A DNA stretch of 64,000 nt from Bifidobacterium pullorum subsp. gallinarum (GTDB taxonomy: Bacteria > Actinomycetota > Actinomycetes > Actinomycetales > Bifidobacteriaceae), in assembly GCF_000741215.1 (NCBI RefSeq), contig NZ_JGYX01000005.1, positions 186,001 to 250,000 on the forward strand. The letters are read 5' to 3'. Positions 30,532-40,524 of the stretch are shown here, piece after piece; the first letter of the stretch is position 1; every line of letters starts with the position of its first letter. The notes under the pieces are model-generated. The model had not been told where the DNA came from and searched no databases. It was given only the letters and a program-made list of their open reading frames with translations. A program made the translations under genes and the position numbers.

Positions 30532-32478
30532 ATGGTACTACCGACACCTCTGCAGGCGTTCAGCAGCGTGCCCAAGGCCGCTGCCGGCACCGACAAACAG
30601 ACCATTGCAGACGGCGAGAAGATGACCGGCGCCGAAGCGCTGGTCCGTTCTCTGGAGGATCTGGGGGTCCAGGATGTGTTCGGCATCCCGGGCGGCGCGA
30701 TTCTGCCCGTCTACCACGCGATCAAGGACGATTCGAAGTTCCGTTTCCTGCTGATGCGCCATGAGCAGGCCGCCGGACACGCCGCCGAGGGATACGCCGT
30801 AGCCACCGGCCGCGTGGGCGTGTGCATCGTGACCTCCGGCCCGGGCGCAACCAATATGCTGACCCCGATCGCCGACGCGAATATGGATTCCGTGCCGATG
30901 GTGGTCATCACCGGCCAGGTCGGCACCGACGCCATCGGCACCGACGCCTTCCAGGAGGCCGACATTGTGGGCGCCACCTACCCGGTGGTCAAGCATTCGT
31001 ATCTGGTGACCGACGCGCAGGACATCCCGCGCGTGCTCACCGAGGCCTACTACATCGCCAACTCCGGCCGTCCCGGCCCGGTGCTCGTCGATCTGACGAA
31101 GACCGCGCAGGTCGGTGAGATGTACTACTCGTGGCCGCAGCGCATGATCCTGCCCGGCTACAACCCCACCATGAAGGCGCATGGCCGCGTCCTGACCGAC
31201 GCCGCCCGCCTGTTCGAGCGTTCGTACCGACCGGTGCTGTATGTCGGCGGCGGCGCCGTGCGTTCCGACGCCCGCAAGCAGGTCGAAAAGCTCGCCGAAG
31301 TCACCGGCGCACCGGTCGTGACCACGCTGCCCGCCCGCGGCATCATCCCCGATTCACATCCGCAGAATCTCGGCATGCCGGGCATGCACGGCACCATCGC
31401 CGCCACCGGCGCCATCCAGCGTTCCGACCTACTCGTCGCCATCGGCGCTCGCTTCGACGACCGTGTCACCGGCAAACTCGACGCGTTCGCGCCGACCGCG
31501 CGCGTCATCCACATCGATATCGACCCGGCGGAGATCGGCAAGAACCGCGTGGCCGACGTGCCGATTGTCGGCGATGTGGCCACGGTGCTGGACGACCTGA
31601 TCCCGCAGATCGAGAAGCTGCAGGCCGAGCACGGCAAGCCGGATTTGAAGCCGTGGTGGGCCGCGATCGACCGTTGGCGCAACAAGTACCCGATGACGTA
31701 CGCCGAGCCGACCGACGGCACGCTCGCACCGCAGTGGGTGGTGCAGCAGCTCGGCAAGTACGCCGACCCGTCCACCATCTGGGTCACCGACGTCGGCCAG
31801 CACCAGATGTGGGCCTCGCAGTTCCTGAACTTCGAGAACGCGCACTCGTGGCTGTCCTCCTCCGGTCTGGGCACGATGGGCTTCGGCCTGCCCGCCGCCA
31901 TTGGCGCCTCAATCGGCGCGCAGCGTTTCTTCGATGACAAGAAGCCGGTGTGGCTGATCGACGGCGACGGCAGCTTCCAGATGACCAGCGAGGAGATGAC
32001 GGCCGCGTTCCTGGAGCATGCGCCGGTCAAGATCGCGATCCTGAACAACTCGGCCCTCGGCATGGTGCGCCAGTGGCAGACGCTGTTCTATGACCACCAC
32101 TATTCGGCCACCAACTTGCACGACGGCGACGGCAAGGCCGAGGACTACGCGAACGACGGGCAACCGACGGACGGGTTCTTCGACGTGCCGGACTTCGTCA
32201 AGCTGGCGGAGGCCTACGGCTGCGTCGGCATGCGCGCGTTCACCAAGGAGCAGGCCGTCGAGTGCATCCGCAAGGCGAACGAGATCAACGACCGTCCGGT
32301 GCTCATCGACTTCCGCGTGTGGAAGGATGCGATGGTGTGGCCGATGGTCGCCGCCGGCGAGTCCAACAACAACGTGGTCTACATGCCCGGCATCCAGCCG
32401 CTCAAGGGGCATAACGCCGACATGGATCCGGACGAGGACACGGACGGCGCGGACGCCGCCGCGGACGCTGAGAACTGA
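30532..32478 (+). CDS. ilvB: Acetolactate synthase, large subunit
   Basis: Thiamine-diphosphate enzyme that condenses pyruvate (or 2-ketobutyrate) to acetohydroxy acids, the first shared step of branched-chain amino acid synthesis. The 648-aa protein has three domains: a PYR domain with the catalytic Glu in MRHEQAAGHAAEGYA, a central FAD-binding domain, and a PP domain with the ThDP/Mg motif GDGSFQMTSEE ending in NN of ILNNSALG. AGAGAGGA precedes ATG 30532. ilvN follows after 29 nt. The 160-nt leader shows no obvious attenuator. Confidence 0.96.
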   Translation: MVLPTPLQAFSSVPKAAAGTDKQTIADGEKMTGAEALVRSLEDLGVQDVFGIPGGAILPVYHAIKDDSKFRFLLMRHEQAAGHAAEGYAVATGRVGVCIVTSGPGATNMLTPIADANMDSVPMVVITGQVGTDAIGTDAFQEADIVGATYPVVKHSYLVTDAQDIPRVLTEAYYIANSGRPGPVLVDLTKTAQVGEMYYSWPQRMILPGYNPTMKAHGRVLTDAARLFERSYRPVLYVGGGAVRSDARKQVEKLAEVTGAPVVTTLPARGIIPDSHPQNLGMPGMHGTIAATGAIQRSDLLVAIGARFDDRVTGKLDAFAPTARVIHIDIDPAEIGKNRVADVPIVGDVATVLDDLIPQIEKLQAEHGKPDLKPWWAAIDRWRNKYPMTYAEPTDGTLAPQWVVQQLGKYADPSTIWVTDVGQHQMWASQFLNFENAHSWLSSSGLGTMGFGLPAAIGASIGAQRFFDDKKPVWLIDGDGSFQMTSEEMTAAFLEHAPVKIAILNNSALGMVRQWQTLFYDHHYSATNLHDGDGKAEDYANDGQPTDGFFDVPDFVKLAEAYGCVGMRAFTKEQAVECIRKANEINDRPVLIDFRVWKDAMVWPMVAAGESNNNVVYMPGIQPLKGHNADMDPDEDTDGADAAADAEN

Positions 32479-32507
32479 CGGAATTTCAGGCAAGAGGAGC
32501 GATAATC

Positions 32508-33062
32508 ATGGCTTTGTATCCCGCATCACGGCCCACATCGCAGCGCCATACGCTGTCGGTGCTCGTCGAGAACCGCCCGGGCGTGCTGTCCCGCATCGCC
32601 GGCCTGTTCGCACGTCGTGCGTTCAACATCAACTCGCTGTCCGTCTCCCCCACCGAGCGTCCGGACATCTCGCGCATCACGGTGACCGCGGACGTGGAGG
32701 ACGTGCCGCTTGAGCAGATCATCAAGCAGCTCAACAAGCTGCTCCACGTGCTGAAGATCGTGGATCTGGACGATGAGAACACCGTGAACCGCGAGCTCGT
32801 GCTCGTCAAGGTGGCGGCCGACGCCAAGACCCGGTCCGACGTGCTGGAGATCGTGCAGACCTTCCGCGTGCGCGTGGTCGATATGCATCCCGAATCGTTG
32901 GTCATCGAGGCCACCGGTGCCGGCGCGAAGCTGGATTCGATGCTGGCGCTGCTTGAGGACTACGGCATCATCGAGATCGTGCGCTCGGGCTCCGTGGCGC
33001 TGACCCGCGGCCCGAAGGCGCTGAGCGAGAAGGTCATCGGCTCCGAGATCAAGGGGCGCTGA
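32508..33062 (+). CDS. ilvN: Acetolactate synthase, small regulatory subunit
   Basis: Regulatory subunit (184 aa) that activates IlvB and confers feedback inhibition by valine. The N-terminal ACT domain reads HTLSVLVENRPGVLSRIAGL, followed by FNINSLSVSPTERPD. A C-terminal ALS_ss_C domain follows (MHPESLVIEATGAGAKLDSM). AGAGGAG is well placed before the ATG. It ends the ilvBN operon at a terminator. Confidence 0.97.
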   Translation: MALYPASRPTSQRHTLSVLVENRPGVLSRIAGLFARRAFNINSLSVSPTERPDISRITVTADVEDVPLEQIIKQLNKLLHVLKIVDLDDENTVNRELVLVKVAADAKTRSDVLEIVQTFRVRVVDMHPESLVIEATGAGAKLDSMLALLEDYGIIEIVRSGSVALTRGPKALSEKVIGSEIKGR

Positions 33063-33117
33063 GCCTCCGGGAACCGTGCACCGTGCGTTGCGGCGACGCA
33101 ACATCGGTATCCATTGC

Positions 33118-33150
33118 AGGGGTGGCACACAAGTGCCGCCCCTTTCTTGT
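33118..33150 (+). terminator. Terminator of ilvBN
   Basis: AGGGGTGGCAC (33118-33128) pairs with GTGCCGCCCCT (33133-33143) with one wobble pair and a 4-nt loop, followed by TTCTTGT. Confidence 0.88.
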
Positions 33151-33270
33151 TCTCTTCTCCCGGGGGGGTGTCAGGCGCACCATGACGACGGGAACCCGTT
33201 CCGTTAGAACTCTCCCGGTTTAGCGTATGATTCGTCCTGACCGGCCGACCCATCGTGCATGGTTGCGCAC

Positions 33271-33306
33271 TATGTGTTTAGTTGCGGATTCGCAACCAAT
33301 CACATA
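33271..33306. repeat. Symmetric dyad TATGTG-GTTGCG / CGCAAC-CACATA
   Basis: TATGTG (33271-33276), GTTGCG (33281-33286), CGCAAC (33291-33296) and CACATA (33301-33306) form a two-part perfect dyad with matched 4-nt internal loops. It could be a regulatory operator or a structured RNA. It lies 130 nt upstream of the antitoxin. Confidence 0.6.
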
Positions 33307-33387
33307 TGAGGTTACACAAGGGGTATCGTGCACCCTCTCTCCCCTTCCTTCCTAGAACGAAGACACGCACAGTCTGACAGCGGAAGA

Positions 33388-33411
33388 TATGCTAGCATTG
33401 TGCTATCATTG
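33388..33411 (+). promoter_or_regulatory. Probable toxin-antitoxin operator
   Basis: TATGCTAGCATTG and TGTGCTATCATTG are direct repeats offset by 11 bp, one helical turn. They end 26 nt before the antitoxin ATG. Ribbon-helix-helix antitoxins usually bind such tandem sites to autorepress. Confidence 0.55.
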
Positions 33412-33436
33412 AATCATCAATCAAAGGGGGCACATC

Positions 33437-33700
33437 ATGGCAACGCTTACCATCCGCAAGCTTGACGACAAGGTCGTCGAGGATTTCAAGCGCATCGCCA
33501 AGAAGAACAACCGTTCGGCGGAGGCCCAGGCACGCTCGCTCATCGAGGATTTCACCGCTGGCGTTCTGGCGCATGACATCATGTCCAACTCTGACTTGGT
33601 GCAGGAGATGTGGGACCTGCTCGGAGACGAATCCCTTCAGTCCGACGAAGAGCTCGCTCCCCCGCGTACCGACGACGCCCGTCCGATTGAACTGGGGTGA
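33437..33700 (+). CDS. FitA/VapB-type antitoxin
   Basis: Antitoxin of 87 aa. The N-terminal ribbon-helix-helix domain is MATLTIRKLDDKVVEDFKRI followed by AEAQARSLIEDF, as in FitA proteins. The C-terminal acidic tail (DESLQSDEELAPPRTDD) should wrap the toxin. AAAGGGGGC precedes the ATG. Its stop overlaps or abuts the toxin start, the usual coupling. Confidence 0.88.
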   Translation: MATLTIRKLDDKVVEDFKRIAKKNNRSAEAQARSLIEDFTAGVLAHDIMSNSDLVQEMWDLLGDESLQSDEELAPPRTDDARPIELG

Positions 33701-33705
33701 CGACG

Positions 33706-34125
33706 ATGATCATCCTCGACACCAACGTCATCAGCGAGATTCTCAAGAAGGACCACGCCGACCGCCGTGTCGTCGACTGGTTCATCCATGTTCCGCTGAA
33801 TGAAGCCTACACGACATCCGTCACCACGGCCGAATTGCTGACGGGTATAGCCCTGCTGCCCGAAGGAACACGGAAGCGGCGGCTTGGCGACTCCGTGCAG
33901 CAGTTCATAAACCTCTACCTTCCTCGCACCTTGCCGTTTGACGCAGCTGCGGCACCACATTATGCCGCCGTCTACGCCCAACGCCGCGCCGCAGGACGAC
34001 CCGTCACCCCTCAGGATGCGATGATCGCCGCCATTGCACTGGCCTGCGATGCCACGCTGGCCACACGCAACGTCAAGGATTTCGAGCACACCGGCGTCAA
34101 GCTGTTCAACCCGTGGGAGGGGTGA
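33706..34125 (+). CDS. FitB/VapC-type PIN-domain toxin
   Basis: PIN-domain ribonuclease of 139 aa, expected to cleave RNA when freed from its antitoxin. All four acidic positions are present: Asp in MIILDTNVISE, Glu in TTAELLTG, Asp in TPQDAMIAAIAL, and Asp in RNVKDFEHTG. It therefore looks active. A GTG at 33697 overlapping the antitoxin stop is an alternative start; ATG 33706 gives the canonical N-terminus. It ends 3 nt before a convergent ABC-F gene. Confidence 0.9.
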   Translation: MIILDTNVISEILKKDHADRRVVDWFIHVPLNEAYTTSVTTAELLTGIALLPEGTRKRRLGDSVQQFINLYLPRTLPFDAAAAPHYAAVYAQRRAAGRPVTPQDAMIAAIALACDATLATRNVKDFEHTGVKLFNPWEG

Positions 34126-34128
34126 CGG

Positions 34129-36471
34129 CTACTCCAACTGCTCGGAAAGCTCCATCCATTCGAGTTCGAGGGGTTCGGCCTCCTCGGCGATGGCCTGCAG
34201 GCGCACGTTCATCTCGTTGAGACCGGCGTAGTCGCTCGGGTCGTGTTCGGCCATCCGGGTCTCAAGCTCGGATTTCTCCTCCTCCAGCTTGGCCAGCTTC
34301 CGCTCGATCTGAGAGACGCGCTTGGATGCCTCGTGGAACGCCTTGCCCGTCAGCTTCGGCGTCCCCCCGACGGTCGCGGTACCGGTCGCCCCGCCGTTCC
34401 CGGACTGTGTCCCGTGTTCCGGAGCAGCGGCGTCATCCGCGATGCCGGCCGCGTCGTCCGCGGGCGTCGCAGTGCCGGTCGCCCCCGCAGAGCCCTTCCT
34501 CCGATTCGACGCGGCATCGCCGGCGAACGGGTCGCGGCCGGCTTTGATCGCCTCCGTCATCGCCAGATAATCGTCCACGCCGCCCGGCAGGTGGCGGATC
34601 TTGCCGCCGATCAGCGCGAACTGCTGGTCGGTCACGCGCTCCAGCAGGTAGCGGTCGTGGCTGACCACGATCAGCGTGCCCGGCCAGGTGTCGAGCAGAT
34701 CCTCCATCACGGCCAGCATGTCGGTGTCCAGATCGTTGCCGGGCTCGTCCATGATCAGCACATTCGGCTCATCCAGCAGGATCAGCAGCAGCTGCATGCG
34801 GCGCTTCTGTCCGCCGGACAGGTCGCGGATCGGGGTCATCAGCTGCGCGGCCTCGAAGCCGAGCCGTTCCATCAGCTGCCCCGGGGTCACCTCCTTGCCG
34901 TCCACGATGTAGCTGGGCTTGTACCGGCTCAGCACCTCCTTGACCTTGTACTTGCCGAGCGCCTCCAGCTCGTCCAGCCGCTGCGAGAGCACCGCGAAAC
35001 GAACCGTCTTGCCGATGTTCACATGGCCGGCGGTCGGGGTGATCGACCCGTCGAGAATCTTCAGCAGCGTGGACTTGCCGGCGCCGTTCGCGCCGACGAT
35101 GCCGAAACGGTCGCCGGGACCGATCAGCCAAGTCACGTCGTCCAGCACCTTGCGGCCGGTGACGGAGACCTTGTGCGCGGCGGAGGTGGCGGGGAGCGTT
35201 GTCGCTTCCCCGGTCGCGTCCTGGAGGGTAGCCCCCTCGCCAGAAGAGGCGGAGCGAGCAGAGGGCTCTCCCCCGGTCACACTCGGGGCGTCGGGTCTCT
35301 CTGCGGAAGAGTCGGAGGTGACAGTCGGGGCAAAGGCGACACCGGCATCGCGCAGGCGCGGGTCGGTTGACAGGTCGTCAACTGCCAACTCCACGGCACC
35401 GTACGCCTGCGGCTCCGCATACATCGGACGCACCACGTCCACGCGGGACGCGGAGGCCGCCATCTCGGCCACATCCGGGTCGATCGCGGCGGCACCGGCA
35501 GTGTCGGCGTCGCCCATGAACGCCGGCCGCACGGCATCGGGATGCGGCGTGCCGTCTACGGTCACGCCGTTCTCGGCGGCGAACACCTGCGTCACGTCGA
35601 TCAGGTCCACCACCTGTTTGCCCAGACGGGAGGTCGCCATCTGCTTCAGTTCCAGCGTGTTGCGCAGCGGCGGCACGTCGGCGATCAGCTCGCGTGCCTG
35701 CTTGACGTGGAACTTCTGCTTGGTGGAGCGCGCGCGGGCGCCACGGCTCAGCCATGCCAGCTCCTTGCGCGCCAGGTTGCGGCGGCGGGCCTCGCGCACG
35801 TCGGCCTGCCGGTCGCGTTCCACACGCTGCAGCATGTACGCGCTGTAACCGCCCTCGAACGGGTCGATCGTGCCGTCGTGCACCTCCCACATCGACTCGC
35901 ACACCTCGTCCAGGAACCAGCGGTCGTGCGTCACCAGCAGCAACGCGCCCTGCCCCTTGCCCCAGCGGGTTTTCAGGTGTTCGGCCAGCCAGTGGATCGT
36001 GACCACGTCCAGATGATTGGTCGGCTCGTCCAGCGCCAGGATGTCCCAGTCCTTGAGCAACAGGCGGGCCAGATCGGCGCGGCGGCGCTGGCCGCCGGAC
36101 AGCGAGCCGATGCGCGCGTCCAGACTGATGCCGCCGAGCAGCGCCTCCACGATCTCGCGCGAGCGCGTCTCCGACGCCCACTCGTAGTCCTCGCGTCCCT
36201 CCAGCGCGGCCTGGCGGACGGTGGCGTTGTCGTCGAGCGGGTCACGCTGGTCGAGCATGCCGAAGCTCAATCCCCCGCGCTTGGTCACGCGGCCCGAATC
36301 GGGCTCCTGCGTGCCGTTGAACAGGTGCAGCAGCGTGGATTTGCCGTCGCCGTTGCGGCCGACGATGCCGATGCGGTCGCCCTCGAACACACCCTGCGTC
36401 ACGTCGGTGAAGATCGTCTTGGTCGCGAACGCAAGCGACACCTGTTCCAACCCAATATCGTAAATCGGCAT
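34129..36471 (-). CDS. ABC-F family ATPase (Uup/EttA-like)
   Basis: Soluble twin-ABC protein of 780 aa, without membrane segments, that likely acts on ribosomes. The first cassette has GRNGDGKSTLL, SGGQRRRADLARLLL and LDEPTNHLD. The second has GANGAGKSTLL, SGGQKRRMQLLLILLDEPN and DEPGNDLD; the ND in place of NH is typical of Uup. About 110 low-complexity residues (about 315-430) are inserted at the start of the second cassette, making it far longer than the roughly 600-aa norm. A coiled-coil C-terminus follows. Antibiotic-resistance roles exist in the family, but nothing here indicates one. Confidence 0.92.
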   Translation of the reverse strand: MPIYDIGLEQVSLAFATKTIFTDVTQGVFEGDRIGIVGRNGDGKSTLLHLFNGTQEPDSGRVTKRGGLSFGMLDQRDPLDDNATVRQAALEGREDYEWASETRSREIVEALLGGISLDARIGSLSGGQRRRADLARLLLKDWDILALDEPTNHLDVVTIHWLAEHLKTRWGKGQGALLLVTHDRWFLDEVCESMWEVHDGTIDPFEGGYSAYMLQRVERDRQADVREARRRNLARKELAWLSRGARARSTKQKFHVKQARELIADVPPLRNTLELKQMATSRLGKQVVDLIDVTQVFAAENGVTVDGTPHPDAVRPAFMGDADTAGAAAIDPDVAEMAASASRVDVVRPMYAEPQAYGAVELAVDDLSTDPRLRDAGVAFAPTVTSDSSAERPDAPSVTGGEPSARSASSGEGATLQDATGEATTLPATSAAHKVSVTGRKVLDDVTWLIGPGDRFGIVGANGAGKSTLLKILDGSITPTAGHVNIGKTVRFAVLSQRLDELEALGKYKVKEVLSRYKPSYIVDGKEVTPGQLMERLGFEAAQLMTPIRDLSGGQKRRMQLLLILLDEPNVLIMDEPGNDLDTDMLAVMEDLLDTWPGTLIVVSHDRYLLERVTDQQFALIGGKIRHLPGGVDDYLAMTEAIKAGRDPFAGDAASNRRKGSAGATGTATPADDAAGIADDAAAPEHGTQSGNGGATGTATVGGTPKLTGKAFHEASKRVSQIERKLAKLEEEKSELETRMAEHDPSDYAGLNEMNVRLQAIAEEAEPLELEWMELSEQLE

Positions 36472-36493
36472 AATCCCTTAATCTACCACCCGC

Positions 36494-36629
36494 CCCGCCA
36501 CGCCCGGCTTCTCCGGACTCTGATGCATCGTGACCGTGATCCATCTCCAAAATCGTTGATTTTACAAGGTTCTTGAATTGTGTCAGAGTCACGAATATGT
36601 CAGAGTCCGGAGAATCCGGGCGTGGCGGG
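36494..36629. repeat. Long palindrome, ACTCTGA family (copy 3, best preserved)
   Basis: The 30-nt arms, 36494-36523 and 36600-36629, pair with a single mismatch. The arms begin CCCGCCACGCCCGG and end CTCCGGACTCTGA. The loop opens GCATCGTGACCGTGATCCATC and closes with GTCAGAGTCACGAATATG, repeating the arm core. It lies between the amidotransferase stop and the ABC-F start, both minus strand, so the ABC-F promoter or leader runs through it. Confidence 0.95.
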
Positions 36630-36684
36630 AGACGCGCCGGATGGACCCGGGACGGGAAAAGGACCCGGGATGGGGAAGGGACGG

Positions 36685-37419
36685 TTAGTTCAGGGTCTTG
36701 GCGTAGGTGCTGCACCGGGCGGCGAAGCTGGAGAACACCTGCTCGCCCAGCGGCTGGATCTGCGCATCGGCCTGCGCGAACGCCTCCCGCAGCTTGGACT
36801 TCGAACCGCCGGCGGCCTTGAGCTCCTTGACCATCGAGGGCTCCTCCAGCCACTCCTCCAGCATGGCGGCGGTCACCTCCAAATGGAACTGCAACCCCAG
36901 CGCCGAACCGAACCGGAACGCCTGCACCTTGGTCTGCGGCGAACGCGCCAACAACTGCGCGCCGTCGGGCAGGCCCACCGTGTCGCAGTGCCAGTGCAGC
37001 ACGTCCAGCTGCTTGCCCCACATCGAGAAGTAATCGTGCCTGTCCACGCGCTTGATCGGCCCCACGCCGATCTCCGGCTCCTCGCCCTTGCACAGCTTGG
37101 CCCCCAACGCCGTGGCGATGATCTGATGCCCCAGGCAGATGCCCAGCACCGGCTTGCCCACGCTGATCGCGGCCTTGGCCAGCTTGGCCTCCGCCTTCAG
37201 CCCCGGGTATTGGTCGTAGTCGGCGGCCCCCATCGGCCCGCCCATGATCACCACGCCGGCCAGCTCGTCGAAATCCGGCATGTCCGGTTTCTTTTTCCTG
37301 GCCACGTTGAGCGTGAGCGTCTCCAGACCCAGATCCTCAAGATTCGCCAGAATCCGCCCCGGTTTCTCCCACGGGACGTGCTGCAGAATAAGCACTTGCG
37401 GTGACGTCATAGATTCCAT
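36685..37419 (-). CDS. Class I glutamine amidotransferase domain protein
   Basis: Single GATase-1 domain of 244 aa. The nucleophile Cys is in GICLGHQIIATALG and the His-Glu pair in LQFHLEVTAAML. Such stand-alone domains (GuaA-N-like) hydrolyse glutamine or related gamma-glutamyl compounds; the acceptor is unknown. No synthase partner is adjacent. ATG 37419 and ATG 37410 are both plausible starts, and neither has a strong ribosome-binding site. It diverges from cysS. Confidence 0.85.
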   Translation of the reverse strand: MESMTSPQVLILQHVPWEKPGRILANLEDLGLETLTLNVARKKKPDMPDFDELAGVVIMGGPMGAADYDQYPGLKAEAKLAKAAISVGKPVLGICLGHQIIATALGAKLCKGEEPEIGVGPIKRVDRHDYFSMWGKQLDVLHWHCDTVGLPDGAQLLARSPQTKVQAFRFGSALGLQFHLEVTAAMLEEWLEEPSMVKELKAAGGSKSKLREAFAQADAQIQPLGEQVFSSFAARCSTYAKTLN

Positions 37420-37525
37420 TGTTGCACCGGCACCGTAGAAAGCACGCCGCACCACGGCAAAAGGCGCGGAAAAAGCGCGGTTTGCGCCACCCGACCTTGT
37501 CTGGCAAAGCGAATACGCTCGAACT

Positions 37526-39214
<1,689 letters not shown>

Positions 39215-39224
39215 CGCACACAGC

Positions 39225-39256
39225 GTGACGGCTCCCTCAAGGGAGGGAGCCGTCAC
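39225..39256. terminator. Hairpin between convergent cysS and cation-efflux genes
   Basis: Perfect 13-bp arms GTGACGGCTCCCT (39225-39237) and complement (39244-39256) with a 6-nt loop. There is no T run on either strand, so bidirectional termination is only likely. Confidence 0.7.
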
Positions 39257-39335
39257 CGGCGAACCACCCGGCCGTGTCCTGCCCCTCCCATTACGCACGG
39301 GTGCCGATCGACTACCGAACGGGGCGGGCGCATGC

Positions 39336-40241
39336 TCAGTCGAACACGAGATCGACATCCACGATGTGCAGCCTGTGTTTCAGTTCCCGCTCCAGCGATC
39401 GCTTGCATTCGACCAGGTCGGCCACGTCGATCGATTCGCCGGTGCCGGCGAGGTACACGTCTACCGTGTAGTTCATGCCGGTTTTGAAGATCATCGTCTT
39501 CTCGTATTCGGTGTTGGCCGGCAGATGCCGCTGCGCAGCCTGTTCCACGAAGGTATTGGTCTCGTCGTCGTCATGCACGCCGCCGACGAGTTCCACGAAC
39601 GCGTCGCGCAGCACCTCGACCGGTTCCTTGACGGCCAGGATCACGATCACCGTGGTGATGAAGAAGTCGCCGGTGTAGTGCAGGAAGTCGAGCGGCCCGC
39701 CGGCCGGCAGCAGCACCAGCACCACCGCGGCCAGGCCGATGCCGAACGAGATCATGCCGTCCACCAGGGTGCTCTGCGCCTCCGCACGCAGCATCATGCT
39801 CGAATCGCCGATGCGGGCGTTCTGGCGGCGGTAGTACATAAGCAGGCCGAAACAGGTGGCCACGGTCAGGATCTGGTAGATCACCACGGGGCCGAAGGAT
39901 GCGCGCTCCCCCACACCGAGCACGAAGTAGTCCCAGGCCACCTGCGCCACGTCCAGGAACGAGAACACGAGCAGTGAGAGGGTGAAGATCGCCTTGCAGA
40001 TCGCGTAGATCGGCTCCAGCGCGAACATGCCGTTGGGGAACCGTTCGGTGGTGCGCACGGTGCGCGAGGAGAGATAGGTGGCCACCAGGCCCGAGACCAC
40101 GGAGATCACAGTGAAGGTGGTATCGAGGAACATGGCCTTCAGACCGGTCATGAAGAACACGATCGCACCGGCGACGACCATGAGGATGTTGATGATGATG
40201 CCCACGCCAAGGGCTTTGCGTTCGATTTGCTTATGCTGCAT
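39336..40241 (-). CDS. Cation diffusion facilitator family transporter
   Basis: Membrane protein of 301 aa with about six helices and a cytoplasmic C-terminal domain. ALGVGIIINILMVVAG and DTTFTVISVVSGLVATYLSS form the first helices. EAQSTLVDGMISFGIGL holds the conserved second metal-site region. The C-terminal part (from about 210) is the regulatory domain. These proteins usually export Zn, Fe or Mn by proton antiport; the metal is unknown. GGAAGGAC precedes the ATG, and about 150 nt of untranslated leader shows no known riboswitch. Confidence 0.85.
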   Translation of the reverse strand: MQHKQIERKALGVGIIINILMVVAGAIVFFMTGLKAMFLDTTFTVISVVSGLVATYLSSRTVRTTERFPNGMFALEPIYAICKAIFTLSLLVFSFLDVAQVAWDYFVLGVGERASFGPVVIYQILTVATCFGLLMYYRRQNARIGDSSMMLRAEAQSTLVDGMISFGIGLAAVVLVLLPAGGPLDFLHYTGDFFITTVIVILAVKEPVEVLRDAFVELVGGVHDDDETNTFVEQAAQRHLPANTEYEKTMIFKTGMNYTVDVYLAGTGESIDVADLVECKRSLERELKHRLHIVDVDLVFD

Positions 40242-40524
40242 CGATGGTCCTTCCGTATTGCATGGCAGTCACGCGTCGCACCGCCGTTGGTTCGGTCCGT
40301 GTTGCCGGGCCCGGATTGTGCCCGTCTTGTTCATGAGACTGTGGCCGCGCGCATGGCATGTCTGCGATAGGGGTGTCCAGGGATTCTCCTGAAAAACTGG
40401 CCTTCCCATTGTACCAGATGCGACACGCCCGGATTATGCCGGCGGCTGACGGTCCATCCGGCGAGCGCACCGGCCAACACCGCGCGCCCGCTTCTCCCTA
40501 TGCACGGCTAGACTGGGGGACATT

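Larger units (their letters stand above)
33063..33436. other. ilvN to antitoxin spacer
   Basis: Holds the ilvBN terminator, an extended dyad (33271-33306) and direct repeats ahead of the toxin-antitoxin pair. It is more AT-rich than its surroundings and includes a G run (GGGGGGG near 33163). No gene is apparent. Confidence 0.5.
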
